Source: Bacteroidetes bacterium UBA4009 (lineage in GTDB: Bacteria > Bacteroidota > Bacteroidia > NS11-12g > UBA9320). Taken from it: a stretch of DNA of 6,139 bases. The stretch is from assembly GCA_002384205.1 (NCBI GenBank), contig DGBH01000122.1, forward strand, positions 1 through 6,139, in the 5' to 3' direction. The notes under the pieces were generated by a model. That model was not told where the DNA came from. It did no database searches and saw nothing but the letters and a program-made list of their open reading frames with translations. The position numbers and the translations under genes were made by a program. Shown one piece after another: positions 1 through 6,139 of the stretch (position 1 is its first letter; each line of letters opens with the position of its first letter).

Positions 1-1072
1 TCTTAGCGTCGCGCATCATACGCTCTACGTGATAGTCTTTTACAAAGCCATATCCGCCGTGTATTTGTACTGCTTCTGTAGCTACCCACATAGCGGTTTC
101 AGAAGCAAATAATTTTGCCATACTTGCTGCTTGAAGAAAATCTTCACCTTGATCTTTTAGGTAAGCTGCCTTAAAACAAAACAGTCTTGCAGCCTCTATT
201 TTTGTGGCCATATCAGCTAGCTTAAATTGAATCACTTGGTGATTCATGATTTCCGTACCAAACGCTTTTCTTTCTTTTGAATATTTCAGTGCTCTCTCGT
301 ATGCACCACTTGCTATACCCAATGCCTGTGCAGCAATACCAATACGACCACCACTTAATACTTGCATGGCAAACTTAAAGCCGAACCCTTCTTCTCCTAT
401 CCTATTTGCTTTAGGTACTTTTACATCTTGGAACATTAGCGAGTGCGTATCAGAACCTCTAATGCCGAGTTTGTCTTCTTTCTTGCCAACTTGGAAACCT
501 TCCATGTCTGAAGTTACAATAAGGCAATTAATCCCTTTGTGTCCTTTTTCAACATCGGTTTGCGCCATTACCAAAAATGTTTTTCCGGTGCTACCGTTGG
601 TAATCCAATTTTTGGTTCCATTTAAAAGATAATAGTCGCCCATGTCTATGGCAGTTGTGCGCTGGCTGGTGGCATCACTGCCAGCCTCTGGTTCACTTAA
701 GCAAAAGCCACCATGAATTTGTCCGCTGGCAAGTGGACGTAAAAATTTTTCTTTCTGTTCCTCTGTTCCATACTTTTCTAATCCCCAGCATACTAATGAA
801 TTATTTACACTCATTACCACGCTAGCACTTGCGTCTATTTTAGAGATTTCTTCCATTGCTAGCACATAGCTAATGGTATCCATTCCGCTGCCTCCCCATT
901 TGGGGTCAACCATCATGCCTAACATACCAAGTTCGCCCAGCTTTTTGATTTGCTCATACGGAAATCGTTGCTCATTATCTCTTTCGATAACGCCTGGCAG
1001 TAATTCTGTCTCAGCAAAATCACGCGCAGCTTGCTGTATCATTAAGTGTTCTTCAGATAGTTCGAAATTCAT
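1..1072 (-). CDS. Acyl-CoA dehydrogenase (short-chain/butyryl-CoA type), C-terminus cut by the window edge
   Basis: This flavoenzyme should oxidise a fatty acyl-CoA to the trans-2-enoyl-CoA in the cytoplasm, the first step of beta-oxidation, passing electrons to electron-transfer flavoprotein. The 357 visible residues cover nearly the whole family length of about 380. The N-terminal helical domain includes residues 1-120. The FAD-contacting signature CLSEPEAGSDA lies at 124-134, and NWITNG at 155-160 is in the middle beta domain. GGRIGIAAQALGIA at 241-254 and ERKAFG at 267-272 are in the C-terminal helical domain. The second family signature starts at Q336 (QIHGGYG) and ends near D355. The catalytic Glu of the short-chain group normally sits a few residues further on, in a YEGT motif, so it should fall just outside the window. 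The ATG at 1072 gives the standard N-terminus MNFELSEEH. No Shine-Dalgarno is present. Chain-length preference cannot be read from the sequence; the close match to the butyryl-CoA group is recalled from the family. Confidence 0.96.
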   Translation of the reverse strand, partial: MNFELSEEHLMIQQAARDFAETELLPGVIERDNEQRFPYEQIKKLGELGMLGMMVDPKWGGSGMDTISYVLAMEEISKIDASASVVMSVNNSLVCWGLEKYGTEEQKEKFLRPLASGQIHGGFCLSEPEAGSDATSQRTTAIDMGDYYLLNGTKNWITNGSTGKTFLVMAQTDVEKGHKGINCLIVTSDMEGFQVGKKEDKLGIRGSDTHSLMFQDVKVPKANRIGEEGFGFKFAMQVLSGGRIGIAAQALGIASGAYERALKYSKERKAFGTEIMNHQVIQFKLADMATKIEAARLFCFKAAYLKDQGEDFLQAASMAKLFASETAMWVATEAVQIHGGYGFVKDYHVERMMRDAK

Positions 1073-1089
1073 TTTGAAAAATATTATTG

Positions 1090-1115
1090 CAAATGTAACA
1101 GATTAGGTGACCAAA
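1090..1115 (-). promoter_or_regulatory. Possible Bacteroidota-type promoter of the acyl-CoA dehydrogenase gene
   Basis: Read on the minus strand, TACATTTG (1097 to 1090) matches the Bacteroidota -7 consensus TAnnTTTG exactly and is followed by GCA. A TTTG at 1115-1112 could be the -33 element, but the gap of 14 bases is shorter than the usual 17-23. The predicted start point, a few bases after the -7 box, would leave a leader of about 14 bases before the ATG at 1072. Having its own promoter fits the terminator that precedes it at 1229-1258. Confidence 0.4.
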
Positions 1116-1228
1116 TAGGTGTGTAAATAGGCGAGTAACCTTGTTTAAATTGGGTTAAAATAATGAAAACGTGGATTCAAACGTATTCTAAATGTATGAT
1201 AACTAGGGTTATAAACGCGGAAATAAGT

Positions 1229-1258
1229 AAAAAAATGCCCGCAAAAGGGTGCAGGCAT
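1229..1258 (-). terminator. Intrinsic terminator of the sugar permease gene
   Basis: On the minus strand the segment from 1258 to 1235 folds into an 8-bp stem (ATGCCTGC against GCGGGCAT, with one G-U pair) around an 8-base loop. It is followed at once by seven Ts (1235-1229, the first T closing the stem). It starts 26 bases after the permease stop codon and is correctly oriented for it. This is the standard form of a Rho-independent terminator and separates the permease from the dehydrogenase gene downstream. Confidence 0.85.
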
Positions 1259-1284
1259 CTAAGTTGTCTATTAGGCTCGTATTT

Positions 1285-3021
1285 TTAGTGACTTGCTTCC
1301 ATTTCTACATGGTCTATGTCAATATGTTGCTTTTTCAAAATACCTTTTACTAAAAAGGCAAATAAGGTCAAATACGCAAAGCAAACTATGGCAACAATAA
1401 ATGATTGGTGTATGCCAATAAGATCTGACAATTTTCCTTGTATTGGAGGAATAATACCGCCGCCTAAAATCATCATCACTAAAAATGCTGATCCTTGAGA
1501 TGTGTATTTTCCCAGCCCTATGATAGAAAGACTAAAAATAGCAGGCCACATAATACTGCAAGCTAAACCACCCGCTAGGAAAGCGTAAATTGCTACAGTG
1601 CCGGTAGTAGTTAACCCTATAAGCATTGCCAAAATACCTAATGCTCCAAAAACCATAAGTGTTCTAGCTGGTTTATCCTTGCTAAAAAAGAAGGCTCCAA
1701 TTTGCAGGAAAACGCACAATACATAGTAATAAAGAGGAGTCATGTCTTTGCCTGAAAGTATATTTACCCCGAGAATAAGCGCGAACGCTACTAAAGGAAC
1801 AATGATTACGGCAATAGTTCTTTTAACCCCTTTCAGGTTAAACACACTAATGGCTCCTGCCCAGCGTCCTATCATTAAACTGCCCCAGTACATAGAGATA
1901 TATGGAGCAATCTCTGATGATTGTAATCCTCCAAAGGAATCTAGTTTTAAGAGCTCACCCAGATTAGAACCTATGGCAACCTCTACGCCAACATAAGTAA
2001 AAATGGCAAGCATCCCAAGTACCAACTGAGGGTATTGCATCGCACCCCAGCCATCTGGTTTTTTCTTAGCTGCAGTATATGAAAACAATAAACCTCCCAC
2101 AACCGTAATTAAGGCTCCAATCAACCAGGTCATTCTATAGTTTTCTAATCCTTTACTTATTTCTGTAATTCTTGTCTCCTTTGAGGAAATTAAATCAAGA
2201 TTGATATTGTCTGGATTAGCCGCGTTTAGTTCAACTATTTCACTCCCTAAGGTTATTAGTTCAGCTGCTTCAGCACTTTTATAACTGCTAAATACGGGAA
2301 CAAACATAATGGCCAATAATACAGTCATTACAGATAAGGTGATGAGTGCTTTGTTTGCTTTTTCAACAGGCTCCGTGGTAATACCGTCAGGTACTTTTTT
2401 GGAGAAAAAGAAAAGACCTGCAGCTAGAACAAATAGCAATCCAACACCTACATATAAGTATATAACCTTGCTAAGTTCCAACATTTTTATTTGTTCATCC
2501 GTAATGGTAGCTGCTGTGCCAAATAAGGCTAGTGCAACTACGATTGGGCCTATAGTGGTCCCTAAAGAGTTAATCCCGCCTCCTAAATTAACACGACTAG
2601 CTCCTGTTTTAGGGTCGCCTAGTAAGATTGCAAATGGATTAGCTGCAGTTTGTTGCAATGAAAAACCGAGTGCTACAATAAATAGACCTACTAGCATTCC
2701 TGCATATAGATTGGCTTGCACTGCAATGATCATTGCCCCAGCTCCAAGAGCAGAAAAAAGTAATCCATAAACGATACTTTTTTTATAGCCCCACTTACCT
2801 ACAATTTCAGTGCCGCCTAAGGTGCCAAATGCAAATAGTAAAAGTGCACCTAAATAGTACGCCGTATAAAAGGCAAAGTCTACTAGCTGTGACTGAAATT
2901 GGTCTAGCGAAAAGTACGATTTACAAAAGGGAATAAAGATGCTATTCCCTGCGGCAATAAAGCCCCAAAAGAAAAATACGGTTATCAGTGTATACAGTGC
3001 TGGGTAGTTGGTTTTGGTCAT
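1285..3021 (-). CDS. FucP/GluP-type (FHS family) MFS sugar permease with two extra membrane hairpins
   Basis: This inner-membrane major facilitator permease should import a sugar. The family includes L-fucose, glucose/galactose and N-acetylglucosamine transporters, and neither the sequence nor the neighbours fixes the substrate. Family marks are FFFWGF (16-21), [13 protein letters not shown] (123-135), [18 protein letters not shown] (142-159), [10 protein letters not shown] (343-352), GRWAGA (385-390), [10 protein letters not shown] (489-498) and the GGGIIPP segment (520-526). I count about 16 hydrophobic segments in 578 residues, against 12 in about 410-440 for typical members. One extra pair (about 225-245 and 297-316) encloses a 50-residue acidic, probably periplasmic loop; a second pair is at about 402-422 and 428-447. 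The residues aligned with E. coli FucP Asp46 and Glu135 appear to be Ser27 and Gln124. I chose the ATG at 3021 ([10 protein letters not shown]) over the one at 3069 because the 16 extra residues are unlike the family and would lie upstream of a possible promoter. No Shine-Dalgarno is seen. Confidence 0.92.
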   Translation of the reverse strand: MTKTNYPALYTLITVFFFWGFIAAGNSIFIPFCKSYFSLDQFQSQLVDFAFYTAYYLGALLLFAFGTLGGTEIVGKWGYKKSIVYGLLFSALGAGAMIIAVQANLYAGMLVGLFIVALGFSLQQTAANPFAILLGDPKTGASRVNLGGGINSLGTTIGPIVVALALFGTAATITDEQIKMLELSKVIYLYVGVGLLFVLAAGLFFFSKKVPDGITTEPVEKANKALITLSVMTVLLAIMFVPVFSSYKSAEAAELITLGSEIVELNAANPDNINLDLISSKETRITEISKGLENYRMTWLIGALITVVGGLLFSYTAAKKKPDGWGAMQYPQLVLGMLAIFTYVGVEVAIGSNLGELLKLDSFGGLQSSEIAPYISMYWGSLMIGRWAGAISVFNLKGVKRTIAVIIVPLVAFALILGVNILSGKDMTPLYYYVLCVFLQIGAFFFSKDKPARTLMVFGALGILAMLIGLTTTGTVAIYAFLAGGLACSIMWPAIFSLSIIGLGKYTSQGSAFLVMMILGGGIIPPIQGKLSDLIGIHQSFIVAIVCFAYLTLFAFLVKGILKKQHIDIDHVEMEASH

Positions 3022-3053
3022 TTTGTGATTAAAAAAGTGGTTAACAATGGAAA

Positions 3054-3061
3054 CGAATATA
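3054..3061 (-). promoter_or_regulatory. Weak candidate -7 box for the sugar permease
   Basis: TATATTCG on the minus strand differs by one base from the TAnnTTTG consensus and would give a leader of about 30 bases before the ATG at 3021. No TTG-like -33 element lies at the expected distance; that stretch is a run of purines on the plus strand. Other near-matches exist further upstream (TAATTTCG at 3098-3091), so the assignment is tentative. Confidence 0.25.
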
Positions 3062-3216
3062 CATACCAAATTGAAAAGAAAAAGAAAAATCGAAATTACT
3101 TGTAGTAAAATATACTATAAGCGAATATCGTTTTAGGTGAATTGCATTATTATTTTTTTTTACTTAAAACCCATATTCTGTTATTTGTAAAGCTAAGTAG
3201 ACTGTTTTTAGTGAAG

Positions 3217-3228
3217 TTGTAATTACAA
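3217..3228. promoter_or_regulatory. 12-bp perfect palindrome, possible operator
   Basis: TTGTAATTACAA reads the same on both strands. It lies between the divergent genes, 44 bases upstream of the -33 element of the plus-strand promoter and about 200 bases from the permease start. Such a site could bind a dimeric regulator, but no regulator gene is in the window and one palindrome of this length is expected by chance in several kilobases. Confidence 0.2.
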
Positions 3229-3272
3229 GCTTTATAGGGCTCTTCATTTAGGGATAACAACCTTCTTTTTCA

Positions 3273-3305
3273 TTTGCTAGTTGAATAGGTTTCCCGCTAT
3301 CTTCG
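3273..3305 (+). promoter_or_regulatory. Promoter of the gene at 3310 (probably also tsaB)
   Basis: TTTG at 3273-3276, a 21-base gap and TATCTTCG at 3298-3305 match the Bacteroidota consensus TTTG / TAnnTTTG with one mismatch. The spacing is within the usual 17-23. The -7 box ends only four bases before the ATG at 3310, so the transcript would begin at or within a base or two of the start codon and could be leaderless. Confidence 0.6.
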
Positions 3306-3309
3306 CAGC

Positions 3310-3801
3310 ATGTTCCCAACACTTACAGGAAATGGACGAATATGGATTTATGTAGCCAATAGACCTCTTACGGAAACCGAATCCTTAACTATACAAGAAA
3401 GACTTTCGGTGTTTTGTGAAAACTGGGCAGCTCATGGTAATCAACTTACAGCTGAATTTGTCATTTTTCATAATCAACTCTTGGTATTAGGTGTAGATGA
3501 GGAAGTAGAAGCAGCTTCAGGTTGCAGCATAGACCAGACTTCTGCCATATTTAGACAAATTGATAAGGAAATGAACTTGGACCTTTTTAACAGAATGAAT
3601 CTCGCCTTTTTAGATGAGGATAAGGTTCGATTGGTACAGCTTCCAGAAATTACGCAAGCATTTCGTGTAGGGATTATCCATCCTCAATCTACATTCCTAG
3701 ATAATACCATAGGAGTTCTTTCTGATCTTCGGATTAGATGGCAAGTTCCTTTTGAAAAATCATGGGCGTTTAAAAGAGTTAAATCTTTAGAAAGCAGCTA
3801 A
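3310..3801 (+). CDS. Conserved Bacteroidota protein of unknown function (often misnamed 'ABC transporter ATPase')
   Basis: I recognise this 163-residue protein as a small conserved family of Flavobacteriia and relatives, often carried in databases as 'ABC transporter ATPase'. The sequence gives no support for that name: there is no Walker A (GxxxxGK[ST]), no Walker B and no LSGGQ signature, and it is too short for an ABC ATPase. Recognisable family features are IWIY with R18 near the N-terminus, W39 with HG at 42-43, ASGCSID at 69-75, and W144-VP-SW-R near the C-terminus. No signal peptide or membrane segment is visible, so it is probably cytoplasmic. The ATG at 3310 is the only reasonable start: the N-terminus fits the family and the next in-frame ATG is residue 88. 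The stop is 13 bases before tsaB, suggesting co-transcription. Function is unknown; a role connected with tRNA modification would be only a guess from position. Confidence 0.85.
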   Translation: MFPTLTGNGRIWIYVANRPLTETESLTIQERLSVFCENWAAHGNQLTAEFVIFHNQLLVLGVDEEVEAASGCSIDQTSAIFRQIDKEMNLDLFNRMNLAFLDEDKVRLVQLPEITQAFRVGIIHPQSTFLDNTIGVLSDLRIRWQVPFEKSWAFKRVKSLESS

Positions 3802-3814
3802 TCAATCCTAAAAA

Positions 3815-4495
3815 GTGCCTAAATTAGTTTTAATAGAATCTTCTGGAGATGTTTGCTCCGCAGCAGTATCTCATGGTAGTCAGATTATTGCTGAAAAATC
3901 TATTCAAGAGCCCAACTCGCACTCCATTTATTTAGCACGATTTGTAGATGATGTCTTAAAAGAAAGCGGAATAGAAATAGCGGAACTTGATGCGGTTGTT
4001 ATTGGTGGGGGGCCGGGCTCGTATACCGGATTGCGAATTGGCTGTAGTTTAGCCAAAGGTCTTTGTTTTGGTTCAGGTTTACCTCTTATTGCATGTTCTA
4101 CATTAGCTGCATTTGCAGCTTCAGCTCAATTACAATTTCCAAAAGCAGAACGTTTTATTTCATTGATAGACGCACGCAGAATGGATGCATATTTGGGAGT
4201 ATATGATGAAAACCTAAATTCTATTGCTGAAGAGCAGTTTATCACAATAGATACACAACTGGCTGTTGATTATACTCATGGGCAAACTATCGCTTGTGGA
4301 TCGGGGGCGCTAAAATGGGTGCAAGAATTTAATCCTACAAATATTTTAATCAATTCACATACAGGTATTTATGCTCGCAATTTGCTTCCTGAAGCACTTA
4401 AAAAATGGGAATCGGGGGAGTTAGAAAACGTGGTGTACTATGAGCCAAATTATATTAAATCAGTTTTTGTGACAAAACCCAAGCCTAAACTTTAA
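3815..4495 (+). CDS. tsaB: TsaB, tRNA t6A-synthesis subunit (TsaD partner)
   Basis: TsaB is a catalytically inactive relative of TsaD. With TsaD and TsaE it forms the cytoplasmic complex that transfers the threonylcarbamoyl group, made by TsaC/TsaC2, to A37 of ANN-decoding tRNAs. The hallmark is the segment GGGPGSYTGLRIG at 64-76 followed by AKGLCFG (80-86) and CSTLAAFA (94-101). IDARRMDAYLGVYD (118-131) and the C-terminal YEPNYIKSVFVTKPK (209-223) are typical of Bacteroidota TsaB. The length of 226 residues is normal, and HS at 36-37 corresponds to the usual N-domain HS motif. The start must be the GTG at 3815: a stop codon lies two codons upstream in frame at 3809-3811, and the first beta strand (LVLIESS) begins at residue 4. 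It follows the unknown gene by 13 bases and probably shares its promoter. No Shine-Dalgarno is seen. Confidence 0.95.
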   Translation: MPKLVLIESSGDVCSAAVSHGSQIIAEKSIQEPNSHSIYLARFVDDVLKESGIEIAELDAVVIGGGPGSYTGLRIGCSLAKGLCFGSGLPLIACSTLAAFAASAQLQFPKAERFISLIDARRMDAYLGVYDENLNSIAEEQFITIDTQLAVDYTHGQTIACGSGALKWVQEFNPTNILINSHTGIYARNLLPEALKKWESGELENVVYYEPNYIKSVFVTKPKPKL

Positions 4496-4501
4496 CCCTA
4501 G

Positions 4502-4535
4502 GTTGCAGAAGACTAGCGCTCCTCTCTTATATTTG
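4502..4535 (+). promoter_or_regulatory. Promoter of the secreted-protein gene
   Basis: GTTG at 4502-4505, a 22-base gap and TATATTTG at 4528-4535 fit the Bacteroidota consensus, with a perfect -7 box. The predicted start point near 4539-4541 gives a leader of only about 7-9 bases before the ATG at 4548. The -7 box and its GCAGC extension closely resemble the promoter at 3298-3309. It suggests the secreted protein is transcribed separately from tsaB, although read-through is possible because I see no terminator between them. Confidence 0.6.
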
Positions 4536-4547
4536 CAGCTATATCAA

Positions 4548-6139
4548 ATGAAATTAAGTGCTTTTATAGCTTTCCTCTTGTTTTCGTTTTGGGCATCTGC
4601 GCAAACTTTTAGTGAGAAAACTACCACGGCCTCTAATGTGCGTCTAAATGTATCCAACTCCGGTACGTTTGGAAATGCATTTCGAGGATATCGCGATGGT
4701 TCAGGTAATCCTTCTGGTGAATATCCCGCAGGAAGTGGGGTAGAACATCTGTTTGAAAGTGGCATTTGGTTTGGCGGTTTAATAAATGGGTCTACGGTGG
4801 CGGTGAGCACTGCAGCTGTAGATGCTCCCCAAGGATACAGCACGGGTTCTGCTGGCTTTGAGTTTTATCCTGAGCCTGGAGCCACACTCAAAGAAATCTC
4901 ATCACTTCGAAATAGCCCATACTATAATACATTAGCGGTTTCTCACCAAGATTTTGTGGCTACATTTTCCGATAAAAATGTCAAAGTACCAGGTACGAAT
5001 ACTCAAATAGGGTCTCATCTTGATCCTCTTTTTGTTAAAGTAACGGCGAAGTCGTATAACTGGAATTATAGTTTTAGTGATTTTTTCGTTATTTTAGATT
5101 ACGAACTAGAAAATATTGGTGCTAATACCATAGATAGTGCCTTTTTTGGGCTATGGGCTAATACAGTTGTTCGAAATATTAATGTTACACCTGCAGGAAG
5201 TGGCGGTGCCGCTTTTTATAATAAAGGAGGCAATGGCTATTTTGATAGCTTGCAAATGGCTTACTGCTATGATAACGCTGGGGATGTAGGTTTTACCGAT
5301 AGTTATGTGGGACAAAAATTTTTAGGCGCAGAAGATAAAAATGGCTTCCATCATCCTAATAATGCTTCGTCATTTAAAGCTAATTATAATGCTTGGCAGT
5401 TTAATAGTACTACAGATCCTATATACTTCCAACCTACTAATGATAATACGCGTTATCAAAAACTAACCCGTGGATTGAACCAACATCAATGTTGGGATGA
5501 AAATAATACCACAAATTCAAGTTGCGGAACTAAAAGCTATCAGCAACAGTTGAATGAAGCTGGTAATCGTTCAGATTTAGTCTCCGTTGGTCCATTTAAA
5601 GATTTCAAACCAGGAGATAAGATAAAGGTTAGTTATGCCTTTATTTTTGGTAGAAAGAAACAAGATGGCAATGCGAATAGCGCCAATAATTTGAAGCAAC
5701 AGAGTATTTTCTTAGCCAATGCTTCTTGGGCGCAAACTGCATATAATGGTGAAGATGTTAATGCAAATGGCCTTTTAGATGCTGGTGAAGATATAGATGG
5801 AGACGGAAAACTTACACGCTTCATACTTCCCGCTCCTCCAGAAATTCCGGTAACTAAAGTAGTAACTGCTGAAAATAAAATCGAGATTTATTGGGCGCAA
5901 AACGCAGAGTCTAGTATTGACCCTATAAGTCAAACCATGGATTTTGAAGGATACAGAGTCTATATGACTAAATTAGGTTTTGACGTAAGTGCCGTCCCTA
6001 ATTTGCAACGCGATTTGGTGAAAATAGCGGAATACGATATAGCTGCTAATGGTTATAATTATGAGACAGGTTTTGGCGCAGTAAGACTTGATCAACCTTT
6101 TAAGTTTGAAGGAGATGATACCGAATATTGGTATAAATA
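4548..6139 (+). CDS. Large secreted protein with EF-hand-like and fibronectin-III-like segments (probable type IX secretion cargo), cut by the right edge
   Basis: The reading frame is open for 530 residues to the window end. A signal peptide is clear: Lys2, a hydrophobic core at about 4-15 and likely cleavage after ASA (16-18), before Gln19. The mature part is rich in Gly, Asn, Ser and aromatic residues, as in beta-rich secreted proteins. YPAGSGVEHLFESGIWFGG (59-77) is an N-terminal signature I associate with large secreted Bacteroidota and Ignavibacteria proteins. DVNANGLLDAGE (403-414) is a full 12-residue EF-hand-type calcium loop, followed at once by the dockerin-like DIDGDGKL (415-422). 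A proline-rich joint (428-434) then leads to a fibronectin-III-like domain with IEIYWA (445-450) and DFEGYRVY (465-472). Cysteines at 240, 315 and 326 could form a disulfide after export. I infer a type IX sorting domain at the missing C-terminus, but it is not in view. No enzyme motif is recognised. The start has no Shine-Dalgarno. Confidence 0.85.
   Translation, partial: MKLSAFIAFLLFSFWASAQTFSEKTTTASNVRLNVSNSGTFGNAFRGYRDGSGNPSGEYPAGSGVEHLFESGIWFGGLINGSTVAVSTAAVDAPQGYSTGSAGFEFYPEPGATLKEISSLRNSPYYNTLAVSHQDFVATFSDKNVKVPGTNTQIGSHLDPLFVKVTAKSYNWNYSFSDFFVILDYELENIGANTIDSAFFGLWANTVVRNINVTPAGSGGAAFYNKGGNGYFDSLQMAYCYDNAGDVGFTDSYVGQKFLGAEDKNGFHHPNNASSFKANYNAWQFNSTTDPIYFQPTNDNTRYQKLTRGLNQHQCWDENNTTNSSCGTKSYQQQLNEAGNRSDLVSVGPFKDFKPGDKIKVSYAFIFGRKKQDGNANSANNLKQQSIFLANASWAQTAYNGEDVNANGLLDAGEDIDGDGKLTRFILPAPPEIPVTKVVTAENKIEIYWAQNAESSIDPISQTMDFEGYRVYMTKLGFDVSAVPNLQRDLVKIAEYDIAANGYNYETGFGAVRLDQPFKFEGDDTEYWYK

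Larger units (their letters stand above)
3022..3309. other. Divergent intergenic region, AT-rich
   Basis: This 288-base spacer separates the minus-strand permease from the plus-strand gene at 3310. It contains the promoter of the plus-strand gene near its right end, a weak candidate for the permease promoter at 3054-3061, a perfect palindrome at 3217-3228 and a run of nine Ts at 3153-3161. I see no RNA gene or convincing small ORF in it. Confidence 0.7.

Noticed and set aside
246..632. Plus-strand open frame of 128 codons opposite the acyl-CoA dehydrogenase
   Set aside because: It mirrors the FAD and substrate domains of a clear dehydrogenase and has no independent support.
2309..2770. Plus-strand open frame of 153 codons inside the permease
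   Set aside because: It is antisense to a well-supported gene and its translation has no recognisable family features.
3022..3069. Upstream ATG at 3069 as the permease start, adding 16 residues
   Set aside because: The added segment is unlike the family N-terminus, which begins close to the first helix, and the possible -7 box at 3054-3061 would lie inside it.
3153..3161. Run of nine Ts as a terminator tail
   Set aside because: No GC-rich hairpin precedes it and no plus-strand gene ends upstream; it is more simply AT-rich intergenic sequence.
4494..4507. Short inverted repeat AACC-cta-GGTT after tsaB as a terminator
   Set aside because: The stem is only four base pairs and no T run follows, so it cannot be supported as an intrinsic terminator.
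4544..4843. Minus-strand open frame of 99 codons at the start of the secreted-protein gene
   Set aside because: It overlaps the signal peptide and the conserved N-terminal signature on the opposite strand, and its own translation looks random.

Overview
The window looks like ordinary chromosomal DNA of a Bacteroidota bacterium, most likely a Flavobacteriia-type organism. This rests on the protein families (a characteristic Bacteroidota acyl-CoA dehydrogenase, an FHS-type sugar transporter, and a small Bacteroidota-restricted protein next to tsaB), the lack of Shine-Dalgarno sequences before every start, and promoter-like sites resembling the Bacteroidota TTTG / TAnnTTTG consensus. No tRNA, rRNA, CRISPR array, insertion sequence or phage gene is visible.

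Left half, minus strand: an acyl-CoA dehydrogenase (1-1072) runs off the left edge, so its last roughly 20 residues and the catalytic Glu are missing. Upstream of it in transcription order is a FucP/FHS-family major facilitator permease (1285-3021), which ends at a strong intrinsic terminator (1229-1258). The two same-strand genes are therefore probably separate transcription units. Between them lies a short spacer that holds the terminator and a probable dehydrogenase promoter.

Middle: a 288-base AT-rich divergent intergenic region (3022-3309) separates the permease from the plus-strand genes. It holds a promoter whose predicted start point falls almost on the next ATG, a 12-bp perfect palindrome and a 9-T run.

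Right half, plus strand: a 163-residue conserved protein of unknown function (3310-3801) is followed after 13 bases by tsaB (3815-4495, GTG start), a subunit of the tRNA t6A modification machinery. The two probably form an operon. After another 52 bases, which contain a good consensus promoter, a large secreted protein begins (4548 to the right edge, at least 530 residues). It has a signal peptide, an EF-hand-like calcium-binding segment and the start of a fibronectin-III-like domain, the layout of proteins exported by the type IX secretion system.

The genes do not form an obvious single pathway. They cover fatty acid oxidation, sugar uptake, tRNA modification and export of a surface or secreted protein. 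I do not see a clear new multi-gene system. The points most worth a second look are the unknown protein coupled to tsaB, the enlarged permease lacking the acidic residues used by FucP, and the very short or absent mRNA leaders.
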